From an uncultured Alphaproteobacteria bacterium (GTDB lineage Bacteria; Pseudomonadota; Alphaproteobacteria; CAKMZR01), in the NCBI GenBank assembly GCA_929200455.1, contig CAKMZR010000018.1, forward strand, positions 1 to 16,643: 16,643 nucleotides of DNA, given 5' to 3'. Below the pieces are notes generated by a model that was not told the DNA's origin, searched no databases, and saw nothing but the letters and a program-made list of their open reading frames with translations. Both the position numbers and the translations under genes were made by a program. This document shows positions 1 through 6,765 of the stretch, in pieces (the stretch's first letter is position 1; every line of letters begins with the position of its first letter).

Positions 1-387
1 GTGCTGTTGTATGGAGAGTGTATTGTGTGGGAGTTCACGCCACATGCGTTCGGTTTTGACGGAAAGAGCGGAAATGGCACTTACGAGTTTTTCTGGTATG
101 AGTGTTTCGAGGGTCCATTCGCGTTTCATGAGTTTGAGGTTTGTGGCGTGGAGGACATTTTCTTGGACGAGGTTGTCTTGAGTTGCTTTTTCGAAGAGTT
201 CTTCCATATCTGGAAGGTTATAGATTTGGTGTTGAAGGGACGGGATGAGTGCGACTTGTCTGCTGCGAGCGTCTGCTCCTTCTTGGGGCATGACGACGGC
301 GTTATCCCAAAAGAGTACGGATTCGATTTCTCCGAGCGTAGAAATTTTCTCGAAGCGTTGGCAAAGGGTGGAGTAGGGCGTATTCAT
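1..387 (-). CDS. Carboxypeptidase Taq (M32 metallocarboxypeptidase), N-terminal part, runs off the left edge
   Basis: Reading the minus strand from the ATG at 387-385 gives 129 codons without a stop down to base 1. The product begins MNTPYSTLCQRFEKISTLGE and continues with FWDNAVVMPQEGADARSRQ (from about residue 28). This is the start of family M32: a YxxLxxRFxxIxxLG opening, then WDxAxxMPxxGxxAR, and a later KREW segment near residue 90. M32 enzymes are cytoplasmic metal-dependent carboxypeptidases that trim C-terminal residues from peptides. The zinc-binding HExxH lies much further on, so it is outside the window and catalytic competence cannot be judged. The start fits the usual M32 N-terminus. 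No Shine-Dalgarno sequence is visible upstream. The gene is divergent from ahcY across 83 bp. The family call rests on recalled motifs only. Confidence 0.85.
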   Translation of the reverse strand, partial: MNTPYSTLCQRFEKISTLGEIESVLFWDNAVVMPQEGADARSRQVALIPSLQHQIYNLPDMEELFEKATQDNLVQENVLHATNLKLMKREWTLETLIPEKLVSAISALSVKTERMWRELPHNTLSIQQH

Positions 388-456
388 TTTGGTTTTGGGT
401 TGTAGGTTGTTGGGGTATAGGTTAGAAGAGAGAGGGGTATGGGCATAGTAAGATAT

Positions 457-462
457 AAGGAG
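457..462 (+). promoter_or_regulatory. Ribosome-binding site of ahcY
   Basis: AAGGAG lies 8 nt before the ATG at 471 and fixes the ahcY start. I found no convincing sigma70 promoter in the 83-bp divergent gap to the M32 gene. The best + strand candidate, TTGGGT then TATAGG 15 nt later, is poorly spaced and is not annotated. Confidence 0.8.
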
Positions 463-470
463 AATAGAGA

Positions 471-1778
471 ATGAAAGCGGATGGTAAGTCTGGAGATTAC
501 AGGGTACGCGACATAAGTTTGGCGGGTTGGGGACGTCATGAGGTGGATATAGCGGAAACGGAGATGCCGGGACTGATGGCCCTTAGAGAGGAGTATAGGG
601 GTAAGAAGCCGCCACTTCAAGGAGCGAGGATAGCGGGCTGTTTGCACATGACGATTCAGACGGCGGTTTTGATAGAGACTTTGGTGGAATTGGGGGCGGA
701 AGTTCGTTGGTCGAGTTGCAATATTTTCTCGACACAAGATCACGCGGCAGCGGTGATAGCGTCACGAGGCATACCTGTTTTTGCGTGGAAGGGTATGAGT
801 GAGGAAGAGTACGAGGATTGTATTATTGCGACGATAGAGGGTAAGGACGGCTGGCGTCCGAACATGTTGCTTGACGACGGGGGTGATTTGACGGCGATTA
901 TGCATGAACGTTATGAGGATGTTTTGAAGGATGTGAAGGGTATTTCGGAAGAAACGACGACGGGTGTTCTTCGCTTGAGTCAGATGGCGTCATCTGGGAA
1001 GTTGCGTGTTCCTGCGATGAACGTGAATGATTCTGTGACGAAGTCGAAGTTTGACAATTTGTACGGGACGCGTGAGAGTTTGATAGATTCTATTCGTCGA
1101 GCCACGGACGTGATGATAGCGGGGAAGAGGGTATTGGTGGTGGGTTACGGGGATGTGGGGAAGGGTTCTGCGATGTCTTTTCAGCGTGCGGGAGCACGTG
1201 TGACTGTGTCTGAGGTGGATCCGATTTGTGCACTACAGGCTTTGATGGAAGGATTTAATGTCTCTCCTGTGGAGGATGTGATTGGGGATGTAGATTTGTG
1301 TGTGACGGCAACGGGGAACGAGCAGGTGGTGACGGTGGATGCGATTCGTCTTATGAGGGATCGCTCGATCTTGTGCAACATTGGACATTTTAACACGGAA
1401 ATTGACGTGGAAGGATTGATGAATTATCCGTGGCATGAAGTGAAGCCTCAGGTGCACGAGGTAGAGTTTCCCGATGGGAAGAAGGTGATACTTTTGGCAG
1501 AAGGTCGACTGGTGAATTTGGGATGTGGTACGGGTCACCCGAGTTTTGTGATGTCGGCATCTTTTACGAATCAGGTGATGGCACAGATTGAGCTTTGGCA
1601 GAAGGGAGAGGAGTATGGGAGGGAAGTGTATGTGTTGCCCCGTCATTTGGACGAGAAGGTGGCCCGTCTTCACCTTGATCGTCTGGGGGGTAAGTTGGGA
1701 GTCTTGACGCCACGTCAGGCGGAATATATCGGAGTGGCGGTGGAGGGTCCTTACAAGAGCGACAGTTACCGTTATTGA
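471..1778 (+). CDS. ahcY: Adenosylhomocysteinase (S-adenosyl-L-homocysteine hydrolase)
   Basis: 435 residues, full length. The enzyme is cytoplasmic and NAD-dependent. It splits S-adenosylhomocysteine into adenosine and homocysteine, relieving product inhibition of SAM-dependent methyltransferases. Visible signatures are GCLHMTIQTAVLIETL near residue 57, DDGGDLT near 140, EETTTGVLRL, the substrate/NAD segment NDSVTKSKFDNLYG, the Rossmann loop GYGDVGKG at 225-232, and the family-typical C-terminus KSDSYRY. The segment before DDGGD is short, without the long insertion of the roughly 490-residue forms. The ATG at 471 is preceded by AAGGAG (457-462) at 8 nt. Its stop overlaps the end of convergent plsC by 7 nt. 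No methyl-cycle partner gene is adjacent. Confidence 0.97.
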   Translation: MKADGKSGDYRVRDISLAGWGRHEVDIAETEMPGLMALREEYRGKKPPLQGARIAGCLHMTIQTAVLIETLVELGAEVRWSSCNIFSTQDHAAAVIASRGIPVFAWKGMSEEEYEDCIIATIEGKDGWRPNMLLDDGGDLTAIMHERYEDVLKDVKGISEETTTGVLRLSQMASSGKLRVPAMNVNDSVTKSKFDNLYGTRESLIDSIRRATDVMIAGKRVLVVGYGDVGKGSAMSFQRAGARVTVSEVDPICALQALMEGFNVSPVEDVIGDVDLCVTATGNEQVVTVDAIRLMRDRSILCNIGHFNTEIDVEGLMNYPWHEVKPQVHEVEFPDGKKVILLAEGRLVNLGCGTGHPSFVMSASFTNQVMAQIELWQKGEEYGREVYVLPRHLDEKVARLHLDRLGGKLGVLTPRQAEYIGVAVEGPYKSDSYRY

Positions 1779-2548
1779 GGGGAGGTTTGTCGCAGAGAGG
1801 GAGGGAGGAGTTCTTGTGAGTGATTGGAGAGGGTGGTATCGAGTTGGTGGAAGAATTCTTGTTTGGAGAGTCCAGGAGGGATGATGGGTCCAATTTTGAC
1901 GCATACGGTACCTTTTGCCATCCAGAAAGGTTTTCCCCAAAAGAGTCCGCTGTTGTGTGCGACGGGCACGACGGGAATTCCGAGATTTTTGTAGAAGAAG
2001 AAGATTCCTGATTTGCTTTTGTACGGAGCCCCGGGTTTTTTTCTGGTGCCTTCTGGACAAATGAACAGGCTATTTTTCTTTTTTAGGACATCTTTTTTTG
2101 TGGATGAGAGGATTTGTTCGAGATTTTCTTTGGAACCTTTTCTATCGATGAGGAGTCCTCCATAGTAGGGTACGCACTTTCCGAAGAGGGGAATATTTAA
2201 GACTTCTCTTTTTGTGATGAAAGAGGTGTAGGAGTTGACGAAATGCATGTGCATGATGTCTTCCCAGTTGGACTGATGATTGAAGGCGAAAATGGCGTGT
2301 GTTGAGAGGAGGTTGTCCGGGTCTTCTACGCGGTATGAAATGTTTGTGATGTATTTGAGGAATATGTTCAGCATATAGACGCCAAACATGCGTCCGTGGA
2401 GTCCTTTTTCTTGTGTTCTTAATTTGGAATTTAGGTAGATGAAAAGAACGCCGACGACGCCTCCGAGATGGTAGATTACGAAGAAGATGACGGATCGGAT
2501 GATGGAGACGCGAGGTGGGTGTTCGGGTATGGGAAGAGAAGTATTCAT
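1772..2548 (-). CDS. plsC: 1-acyl-sn-glycerol-3-phosphate acyltransferase (PlsC family)
   Basis: 258 residues. The family transfers a fatty acyl group to lysophosphatidic acid, giving phosphatidic acid at the inner membrane. A hydrophobic segment at about residues 17-38 is a likely membrane anchor. Motif I is NHQSNWE, with H91 as the likely general base and Glu96 where many family members have Asp (HX4E rather than HX4D). Motif II is GLLIDR at 131-136, motif III PEGTR at 165-169, and motif IV VPVAHNSGLFW. The HQSxWE version is the one I associate with alphaproteobacterial and rickettsial PlsC. The gene starts 12 nt after the TPR gene stop on the same strand, so the two are probably cotranscribed. 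No Shine-Dalgarno is visible. The stop overlaps convergent ahcY by 7 nt. Confidence 0.93.
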   Translation of the reverse strand: MNTSLPIPEHPPRVSIIRSVIFFVIYHLGGVVGVLFIYLNSKLRTQEKGLHGRMFGVYMLNIFLKYITNISYRVEDPDNLLSTHAIFAFNHQSNWEDIMHMHFVNSYTSFITKREVLNIPLFGKCVPYYGGLLIDRKGSKENLEQILSSTKKDVLKKKNSLFICPEGTRKKPGAPYKSKSGIFFFYKNLGIPVVPVAHNSGLFWGKPFWMAKGTVCVKIGPIIPPGLSKQEFFHQLDTTLSNHSQELLPPSLRQTSPQ

Positions 2549-2560
2549 GGGTCTATGTGG

Positions 2561-4342
2561 CTAGAGAGCGAAGTCGTTGAGGGGGTAGGGAGGGAAGTGT
2601 TCGGAGGAAGTCCTGAGAGGTCCGGGTTCTGTGAGATTGGTTCCTGGATTTGCGGAAGGTTTGCCTCGTTGGAGTCGTTCGATGACGGTCTGCATGTGTG
2701 CAATTTTTTCTGGAGTTTTGTTGCGTTTGTAAAGGTGCTGAGCTTTTTTCCACTTGTCGAAAGCGACGTGTTCTTTTCCCTGTCGAAAGCGTAAATAGCC
2801 GGTATTGCTGAGGATGGCGGCGAGATTGTTGTTGGGTTCTTTGGCGATAAGTTTTGCCCGTTCGAACCAGAAGTCTGCGATGGTGATTCTGTTCATTCTG
2901 ACGTTAAGCAGAGCGGTGAGATGGCAGCTTGTTTGGAAGAGTTCCGGTTTTTCTTTGAGGGTAAAGCTGACAGCAGATGCATGATCGAGTGCTTGAGCGG
3001 CGGTGTCGTAAGCCCCTTGTGTCATTCGGTTTACGGCGAGTTTATGAAGGATTTCGACGAGGGTGAAAGCGGAAGAAAATTTTGAGGCTTCCGGGACGAG
3101 TTTTTCGAGCAAATCTTCGGCATGTTTCCAGAGTTTGTGGTGTTCATAGATGTGGACGATGTGGAGTCCGGCGGCAAGAGAAAGGGGCGTGTTCTGTTGT
3201 GCGATGGCGAGGTTTCGGAGTTGTTGTGTCATTTTGAGAGCGGTACGCCATTTTCCGTGGAAGCTTGCGATGTGGCTGAGTGCTTTCATTTCGCTGAGGA
3301 GTTCATTCCATAGGCTTAGGGAGATGGCGATACGTCCGGCGGCCTGGATGTGTGAAGTTGCGAGGTTCCAGCGTTTGTCGAGGGCGTAAAGGGTGCCGAG
3401 GATGTGCTGGGCTCGCATATGGAGTTCGCTTTTTGGGAGGGTGAGGAGGTGTTTTTTTGCATGAGAGCAAGAGGAGAGTCCGTGACGTATATTTTTTGCT
3501 TTGATGGCAAAAGACGCGGTTTGTAGCCATAGGGAGACAAGGGAGGAGTCATTGAGGATGTAGTGTTCCTGAGCAATTTTTGCGGCTGATGCGGCATGAG
3601 CGAGGGCGTGTTCGTAGTTTTTTTCGAGGTCGTAAAGGACTGAGAGTTTATAGTGTATGAGGAACAGCACGGCAGGTTGTGTTTTTTCTTGTTGTTTTTC
3701 GTGTAATTTCCAAGCCTGAAGGCGAGAGATGGCGTGAGAGTAAAGTTTTTGTTTGATAAGGAGGAGTACGGGGAGAAGTTGTAGCTGGAGCGTGTCTGGT
3801 TCGCTGTCATTGATGATGGGCGTATAGCGGCTGGCGTGTTCGAGGGATGAAGGGATGTGGAGGAAGTTTAGGGCGACGATGATTGCGTTGAGGCGTTTTT
3901 GATTTTGGCGTGCAAAAATGGGGGGGGTATACTGCAATTTTGCCTGTGTTTTCTCGAGATCATAGACGAGGGAGGAGAAGTCGCCTCCTTGGGAAGCTTG
4001 AAGGAGGATGGATGCCCATTCATTGTTTTTGTCGATGAGGGGTGAGGAGAAGGTGAGGGCTTTTCCTGCATATTTTTGCCAATGCTGGAGGATTGGGCGT
4101 TCGATCTGTGAGGAGAGGGGAGAGAAAGAGGAGGAGATGTGGTCTTCGACAAAAGTCCAATCGAAGGGAGTAGGCAAGGCGAAAATTTTTCTTGTGATGG
4201 TGAAAAGGTGATTTTGGAATGTGTGGAGGGACGAGACCTTTGTGTGGGTAGCGGAAGAAGCAGAAGAAAGGATATTCTTTTTTTCTTCTGAAGGGATAGA
4301 TTCGACGCGTTTTAGGGATGAGGAAAGGGAAGGATAGGCCAT
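2561..4342 (-). CDS. TPR-like helical-repeat protein of unknown function (593 aa)
   Basis: I do not recognise a named family. From about residue 160 to 560 the sequence is almost entirely helical, with degenerate TPR-like pairs of roughly 34-40 residues. Examples are YKLSVLYDLEKNYEHALAHA, HILGTLYALDKRWNLATSHI, LHIVHIYEHHKLWKHAEDLL and SNTGYLRFRQGKEHVAFDKW. The motif is an aromatic plus small residue followed by xxALxxA-like helices. The first 150 residues are Ser-rich with no clear domain, and the last 40 are Pro/Ser/Thr-rich. There is no signal peptide or clear membrane segment, so it is probably cytoplasmic. TPR arrays usually bind proteins; no catalytic motif is seen. It has its own promoter 48 bp upstream and is followed 12 nt later by plsC. 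Its high His, Gln, Ser, Thr and Leu content partly reflects strand composition. Confidence 0.85.
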   Translation of the reverse strand: MAYPSLSSSLKRVESIPSEEKKNILSSASSATHTKVSSLHTFQNHLFTITRKIFALPTPFDWTFVEDHISSSFSPLSSQIERPILQHWQKYAGKALTFSSPLIDKNNEWASILLQASQGGDFSSLVYDLEKTQAKLQYTPPIFARQNQKRLNAIIVALNFLHIPSSLEHASRYTPIINDSEPDTLQLQLLPVLLLIKQKLYSHAISRLQAWKLHEKQQEKTQPAVLFLIHYKLSVLYDLEKNYEHALAHAASAAKIAQEHYILNDSSLVSLWLQTASFAIKAKNIRHGLSSCSHAKKHLLTLPKSELHMRAQHILGTLYALDKRWNLATSHIQAAGRIAISLSLWNELLSEMKALSHIASFHGKWRTALKMTQQLRNLAIAQQNTPLSLAAGLHIVHIYEHHKLWKHAEDLLEKLVPEASKFSSAFTLVEILHKLAVNRMTQGAYDTAAQALDHASAVSFTLKEKPELFQTSCHLTALLNVRMNRITIADFWFERAKLIAKEPNNNLAAILSNTGYLRFRQGKEHVAFDKWKKAQHLYKRNKTPEKIAHMQTVIERLQRGKPSANPGTNLTEPGPLRTSSEHFPPYPLNDFAL

Positions 4343-4389
4343 AAGGTTCTGGATGGAAAAGGGATCGATTCGCAGGGACTCAAACGGCG

Positions 4390-4418
4390 ATTATGTAGGG
4401 AACATCTTAACAAGTCAA
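4390..4418 (-). promoter_or_regulatory. Sigma70-type promoter for the TPR-plsC operon
   Basis: On the minus strand TTGACT (4418-4413) is followed after 17 nt by CATAAT (4395-4390). The spacing is optimal and both boxes are one base from consensus. Transcription would start near 4383, about 40 nt before the ATG at 4342. The promoter lies in the 83-bp gap after the hslU stop, so TPR-plsC can be expressed independently of hslVU. Confidence 0.65.
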
Positions 4419-4425
4419 GGAGAGA

Positions 4426-5748
4426 TCAGAGCATGAAGCGAGAGAGGTCGGAAGTTTCGCGCATATGGACGAGTTGTTCTTCGACGAAAGCTTTTGTGAC
4501 TATGAATTGTTGTCCTGAAAGGTTGGGGGCGTTGAAGCTTACGTCTTCAAGGATTTTTTCCATGAGTGTGTGAAGTCTTCGTGCTCCGATATTTTCGACG
4601 TTGTCATTGATTTCGGCTGCGATTTCTCCGATGGTGGAGATGGCGTCATCTTCGAAGACGAGTTGGAGTCCTTCGACGGAGAGGAGAGATTGGTACTGAG
4701 AGGGAAGGTTGTGGGTGGTGTCTTTGAGAATACAAATGAGGTCGTGGCTATTGAGGGGAGCAAGGGTGACACGCACGGGGAGTCGTCCTTGAAGTTCTGG
4801 TAAGAGGTCTGAGGGTTTGGCTTGGTGGAATGCACCACTTGTGATGAAGAGGATGTGGTCTGTATTGATGTTGCCGTAGCGTGTATGGACGGTGGTTCCT
4901 TCGATGAGAGGGAGGAGGTCTCGTTGGACTCCGGCGCGTGAAACATCGCCGCCGTGCCGTTGTGAGGTTTCACAAATTTTGTCTATTTCATCGAGAAATA
5001 CGACGCCATTTTGAGCGGCGATATTAAGAGCGTCTCGAGCGATTTTGTCTTGATCGATGAGGGAGTCGAGTTCTTCTTCCAAGATGAAGTCGTAGGCTTC
5101 TTTGAGAGGGATGCTTCGTTTTTTTGTGCGGGCACTTCCCATTCCTGCTTGTTGCATCATATCGCTAAGATTGAAGACTCCCATTTGAGCTTGTGCGGGC
5201 ATGCCTGGGATGTCGAACATTTGGGAAAAGGGTGATTTGTTTTGTTCTTTGAGGTGGACGTGGATAATTTGGTTATCGAGGGCCCCACTTTTTATTCGTT
5301 CTATGTATGTTTCTCGGGTGGTTTCGCGTGCTTCTTCGCCGATCATGGCTTCGAGGATGCGTTGGATGGTGGCGTGTTCTGCGTCTGGTTGGAGTTCTTT
5401 TTTGGCTTTGGCGGTTCTCATTCTGACACTGACTTCGACGAGGTCGCGAATAATTTGTTCGACATCTCTACCTACGTAGCCGACTTCAGTAAATTTGGTG
5501 GCTTCGACTTTGACGAAGGGAGCTTCGATGAGTTTGGCGATACGGCGAGCGATTTCTGTTTTTCCGCAGCCGGTGGGTCCGATCATCATGATATTTTTGG
5601 GAAATATATCTTCTTGGATGTCTTGGGGAAGTTTTTGTCGACGCCACCGGTTACGGATGGCGATAGCGACGGCTTTTTTTGCATTATTTTGACCGATAAT
5701 GAATCGGTCGAGTTCTTTGACGATATGTTCGGGGGTAAGGGTGCTCAC
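4426..5748 (-). CDS. hslU: HslU, ATPase subunit of the HslVU (ClpYQ) protease
   Basis: 440 residues, the expected length. HslU is an AAA+ hexameric unfoldase that feeds substrates to the HslV peptidase in the cytoplasm. Visible features are Walker A GPTGCGKT at 57-64 (Cys where Val is common), the pore-loop GYVG at 90-93, an I-domain from about 110 to 230, Walker B VVFLDEID, a sensor-type region ITSGAFH, and a C-terminal domain with the GARRLHTLMEKILEDVSF block. The terminal tail DLSRFML resembles the HslV-activating C-terminus of the family. Translation starts at GTG (5748-5746), which overlaps the hslV stop as GTGA. This 4-nt overlap implies translational coupling. Confidence 0.98.
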   Translation of the reverse strand: MSTLTPEHIVKELDRFIIGQNNAKKAVAIAIRNRWRRQKLPQDIQEDIFPKNIMMIGPTGCGKTEIARRIAKLIEAPFVKVEATKFTEVGYVGRDVEQIIRDLVEVSVRMRTAKAKKELQPDAEHATIQRILEAMIGEEARETTRETYIERIKSGALDNQIIHVHLKEQNKSPFSQMFDIPGMPAQAQMGVFNLSDMMQQAGMGSARTKKRSIPLKEAYDFILEEELDSLIDQDKIARDALNIAAQNGVVFLDEIDKICETSQRHGGDVSRAGVQRDLLPLIEGTTVHTRYGNINTDHILFITSGAFHQAKPSDLLPELQGRLPVRVTLAPLNSHDLICILKDTTHNLPSQYQSLLSVEGLQLVFEDDAISTIGEIAAEINDNVENIGARRLHTLMEKILEDVSFNAPNLSGQQFIVTKAFVEEQLVHMRETSDLSRFML

Positions 5749-6281
5749 AAGATTTCCATTTGTATGTTGTGGTTGGTGTAGACACAGATGTCTGCGGCGA
5801 TAGCGAGTGATTTTTCGACGATATCTTGAGCGGAGAGGTCATGTTCTATGAGAGCGCGTGCGGCGGCGAGGGCGAAGGGGCCTCCGGATCCGATGGCGAT
5901 GATTCCGTCATCGGGTTCGATGACGTCGCCGGTTCCTGAGATGATGAGGGAGATATTTTTGTCAGCGACAACCATGAGGGCTTCAAGGCGTCGCAGGGCT
6001 TTATCGGTCCGCCATTCTTTGGCGAGTTCCACGCACGCGCGACTGAGTTGGGAGGGGTATTGTTCGAGTTTATGTTCGAGTCGTTCATAGAGTGTCATGG
6101 CGTCAGCAGTTGATCCGGCGAATCCTGCGACGACGTGTCCTTGAGCGAGGCGTCGGACTTTGTGGGCTCGAGCTTTCATGATGGTAGGACCTTGACTGAC
6201 TTGGCCGTCTGCGGCCATGACGAGCTGGTCATTTTTTCGGACGCACAGGACAGTTGTGGATCGTATGATATTTTTTGTCAT
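5745..6281 (-). CDS. hslV: HslV, peptidase subunit of the HslVU protease
   Basis: 178 residues. HslV forms the double-hexamer threonine peptidase capped by HslU. The N-terminus MTKNIIRSTTVLCVRK implies an eight-residue propeptide removed to expose Thr9 of the TTVL motif as nucleophile. Further signatures are MAADGQVSQG, TIMKARAHKVRRL, AGFAGSTADA, WRTDKALRRLEAL, GTGDVIEP, IAIGSGGPFALAAARAL and ADICVYTNH. The length and the conserved SGGP block indicate an intact enzyme. It lies directly upstream of hslU with a 4-nt overlap and 52 nt after tRNA-Thr on the same strand. No Shine-Dalgarno is visible and no clear promoter lies in that spacer, so transcription may begin at the tRNA promoter. Confidence 0.98.
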   Translation of the reverse strand: MTKNIIRSTTVLCVRKNDQLVMAADGQVSQGPTIMKARAHKVRRLAQGHVVAGFAGSTADAMTLYERLEHKLEQYPSQLSRACVELAKEWRTDKALRRLEALMVVADKNISLIISGTGDVIEPDDGIIAIGSGGPFALAAARALIEHDLSAQDIVEKSLAIAADICVYTNHNIQMEIL

Positions 6282-6304
6282 GTTTTGTTGTTTTCTTGTG
6301 TGTG

Positions 6305-6332
6305 GTCACTCGTGACGTAGTCAATTATGACT
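6305..6332. repeat. Two adjacent small palindromes between tRNA-Thr and hslV
   Basis: GTCAC-TC-GTGAC (6305-6316) and AGTCA-ATTA-TGACT (6319-6332) are perfect 5-bp inverted repeats 2 nt apart. They share a GTCA/TGAC core and lie in the 52-nt spacer between the tRNA 3' end and the hslV ATG. They could be RNA hairpins used in tRNA processing, or a protein-binding site. Their short stems and lack of a T-tract argue against an intrinsic terminator. Confidence 0.45.
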
Positions 6333-6333
6333 G

Positions 6334-6409
6334 TGGTGCCGGAAGAGGGATTCGAACCCCCGATCTTCGGTTTACAAAACCGCTGCACTAGCCACTGTGC
6401 TATTCCGGC
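6334..6409 (-). tRNA. tRNA-Thr (anticodon UGU), CCA encoded
   Basis: 76 nt fold as a cloverleaf. The acceptor GCCGGAA pairs with TTCCGGC, followed by discriminator A and a genomic CCA (6336-6334). The D stem is GCAC/GTGC with loop AGTGGCTA. The anticodon loop is TTTGTAA, so the anticodon is TGT (Thr). The variable loop is AGATC. The T arm is GGGGG-TTCGAAT-CCCTC with one G-T wobble. The anticodon stem GCGGT/ACCGA has four pairs and a G27-A43 mismatch at its base. UGU reads ACA and, by wobble, other Thr codons. It is the first transcribed element before hslVU. Confidence 0.95.
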
Positions 6410-6438
6410 ATGCTCCTTGAGTGTGAGGTACACCATGG

Positions 6439-6466
6439 AGAATACAAGAGAAAGGCGATAGGTCAA
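6439..6466 (-). promoter_or_regulatory. Promoter of tRNA-Thr (and possibly hslVU)
   Basis: On the minus strand TTGACC (6466-6461) and TATTCT (6444-6439) are separated by 16 nt. The start would be near 6432, giving a 5' leader of about 22 nt before the tRNA. It sits back to back with the rpmJ promoter, with 29 bp between the two -35 boxes. Confidence 0.6.
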
Positions 6467-6495
6467 GTCTTTTTGGGAAGAGGGAGAAGATGAGG

Positions 6496-6524
6496 TTGAC
6501 AAAAGGCTAATAAAAGGCTATTTA
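6496..6524 (+). promoter_or_regulatory. Promoter of rpmJ
   Basis: TTGACA (6496-6501, perfect consensus -35) is followed after 17 nt by TATTTA (6519-6524). The predicted start near 6531 leaves a leader of about 70 nt before the rpmJ ATG. The leader shows no evident long hairpin. Confidence 0.65.
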
Positions 6525-6600
6525 TTCTCAGCACGGGGCGGGATAAACGCGAGTCTGCGGACTTTGGATCGGAAACGAATTAAGAAGGTTGAGGGTTTAG

Positions 6601-6726
6601 ATGAAAGTTGTAAGTTCACTCAAGACGCTGAAAAAGCGCGATAGGCACTGCCAGATTGTGCGTCGCCGTGGCAAGTTGTTGGTGATTAACCGCCTCAAGC
6701 CTCGCTTTAAGGCCCGACAAGGCTAG
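6601..6726 (+). CDS. rpmJ: 50S ribosomal protein L36
   Basis: 41 residues, starting MKVVSSLKTLKKRDRHCQIV and ending PRFKARQG. This is the alphaproteobacterial-type L36, a small very basic protein of the large ribosomal subunit. It has a single Cys, so it is the version without the four-ligand zinc site. The ATG at 6601 has GAGG at 6591-6594 (6 nt spacing) and AAGAAGG further up. It is a single-gene unit behind a strong promoter, away from the spc operon where L36 lies in many bacteria. It converges on the lipoprotein gene, with 39 nt between the stops. Confidence 0.95.
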   Translation: MKVVSSLKTLKKRDRHCQIVRRRGKLLVINRLKPRFKARQG

Positions 6727-6743
6727 AGCGAGAGAGGGACAAG

Positions 6744-6757
6744 CAGAACTTGTTCTG
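6744..6757. terminator. Weak hairpin between convergent rpmJ and the lipoprotein gene
   Basis: CAGAAC-TT-GTTCTG is a perfect 6-bp inverted repeat in the 39-nt gap between two convergent stops. Its location suits a bidirectional terminator. The stem is short, and neither strand has a following T-tract, so intrinsic termination is doubtful. Confidence 0.25.
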
Positions 6758-6765
6758 GCAGACTA

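Noticed and set aside
1..405. Open + strand frame of 134 residues at the left edge
   Set aside because: The opposite strand encodes a clear M32 carboxypeptidase N-terminus over the same bases. The + frame is Phe/Glu/Gly-rich with no family features.
1233..2060. 275-residue minus-strand frame opposite ahcY and the end of plsC
   Set aside because: It is antisense to well-conserved coding sequence. Its His/Arg/Thr/Leu-rich composition is what the C-rich strand yields in an unused frame.
2549..4342. Reading the TPR-like protein as a MalT-type or SARP-type transcription activator
   Set aside because: No ATPase P-loop and no helix-turn-helix segment is visible. Only repeat-like helices can be supported.
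5242..5781. 179-residue + strand frame opposite hslU/hslV
   Set aside because: Phe/Asp/Gly-rich complement of hslU codons. No independent coding evidence.
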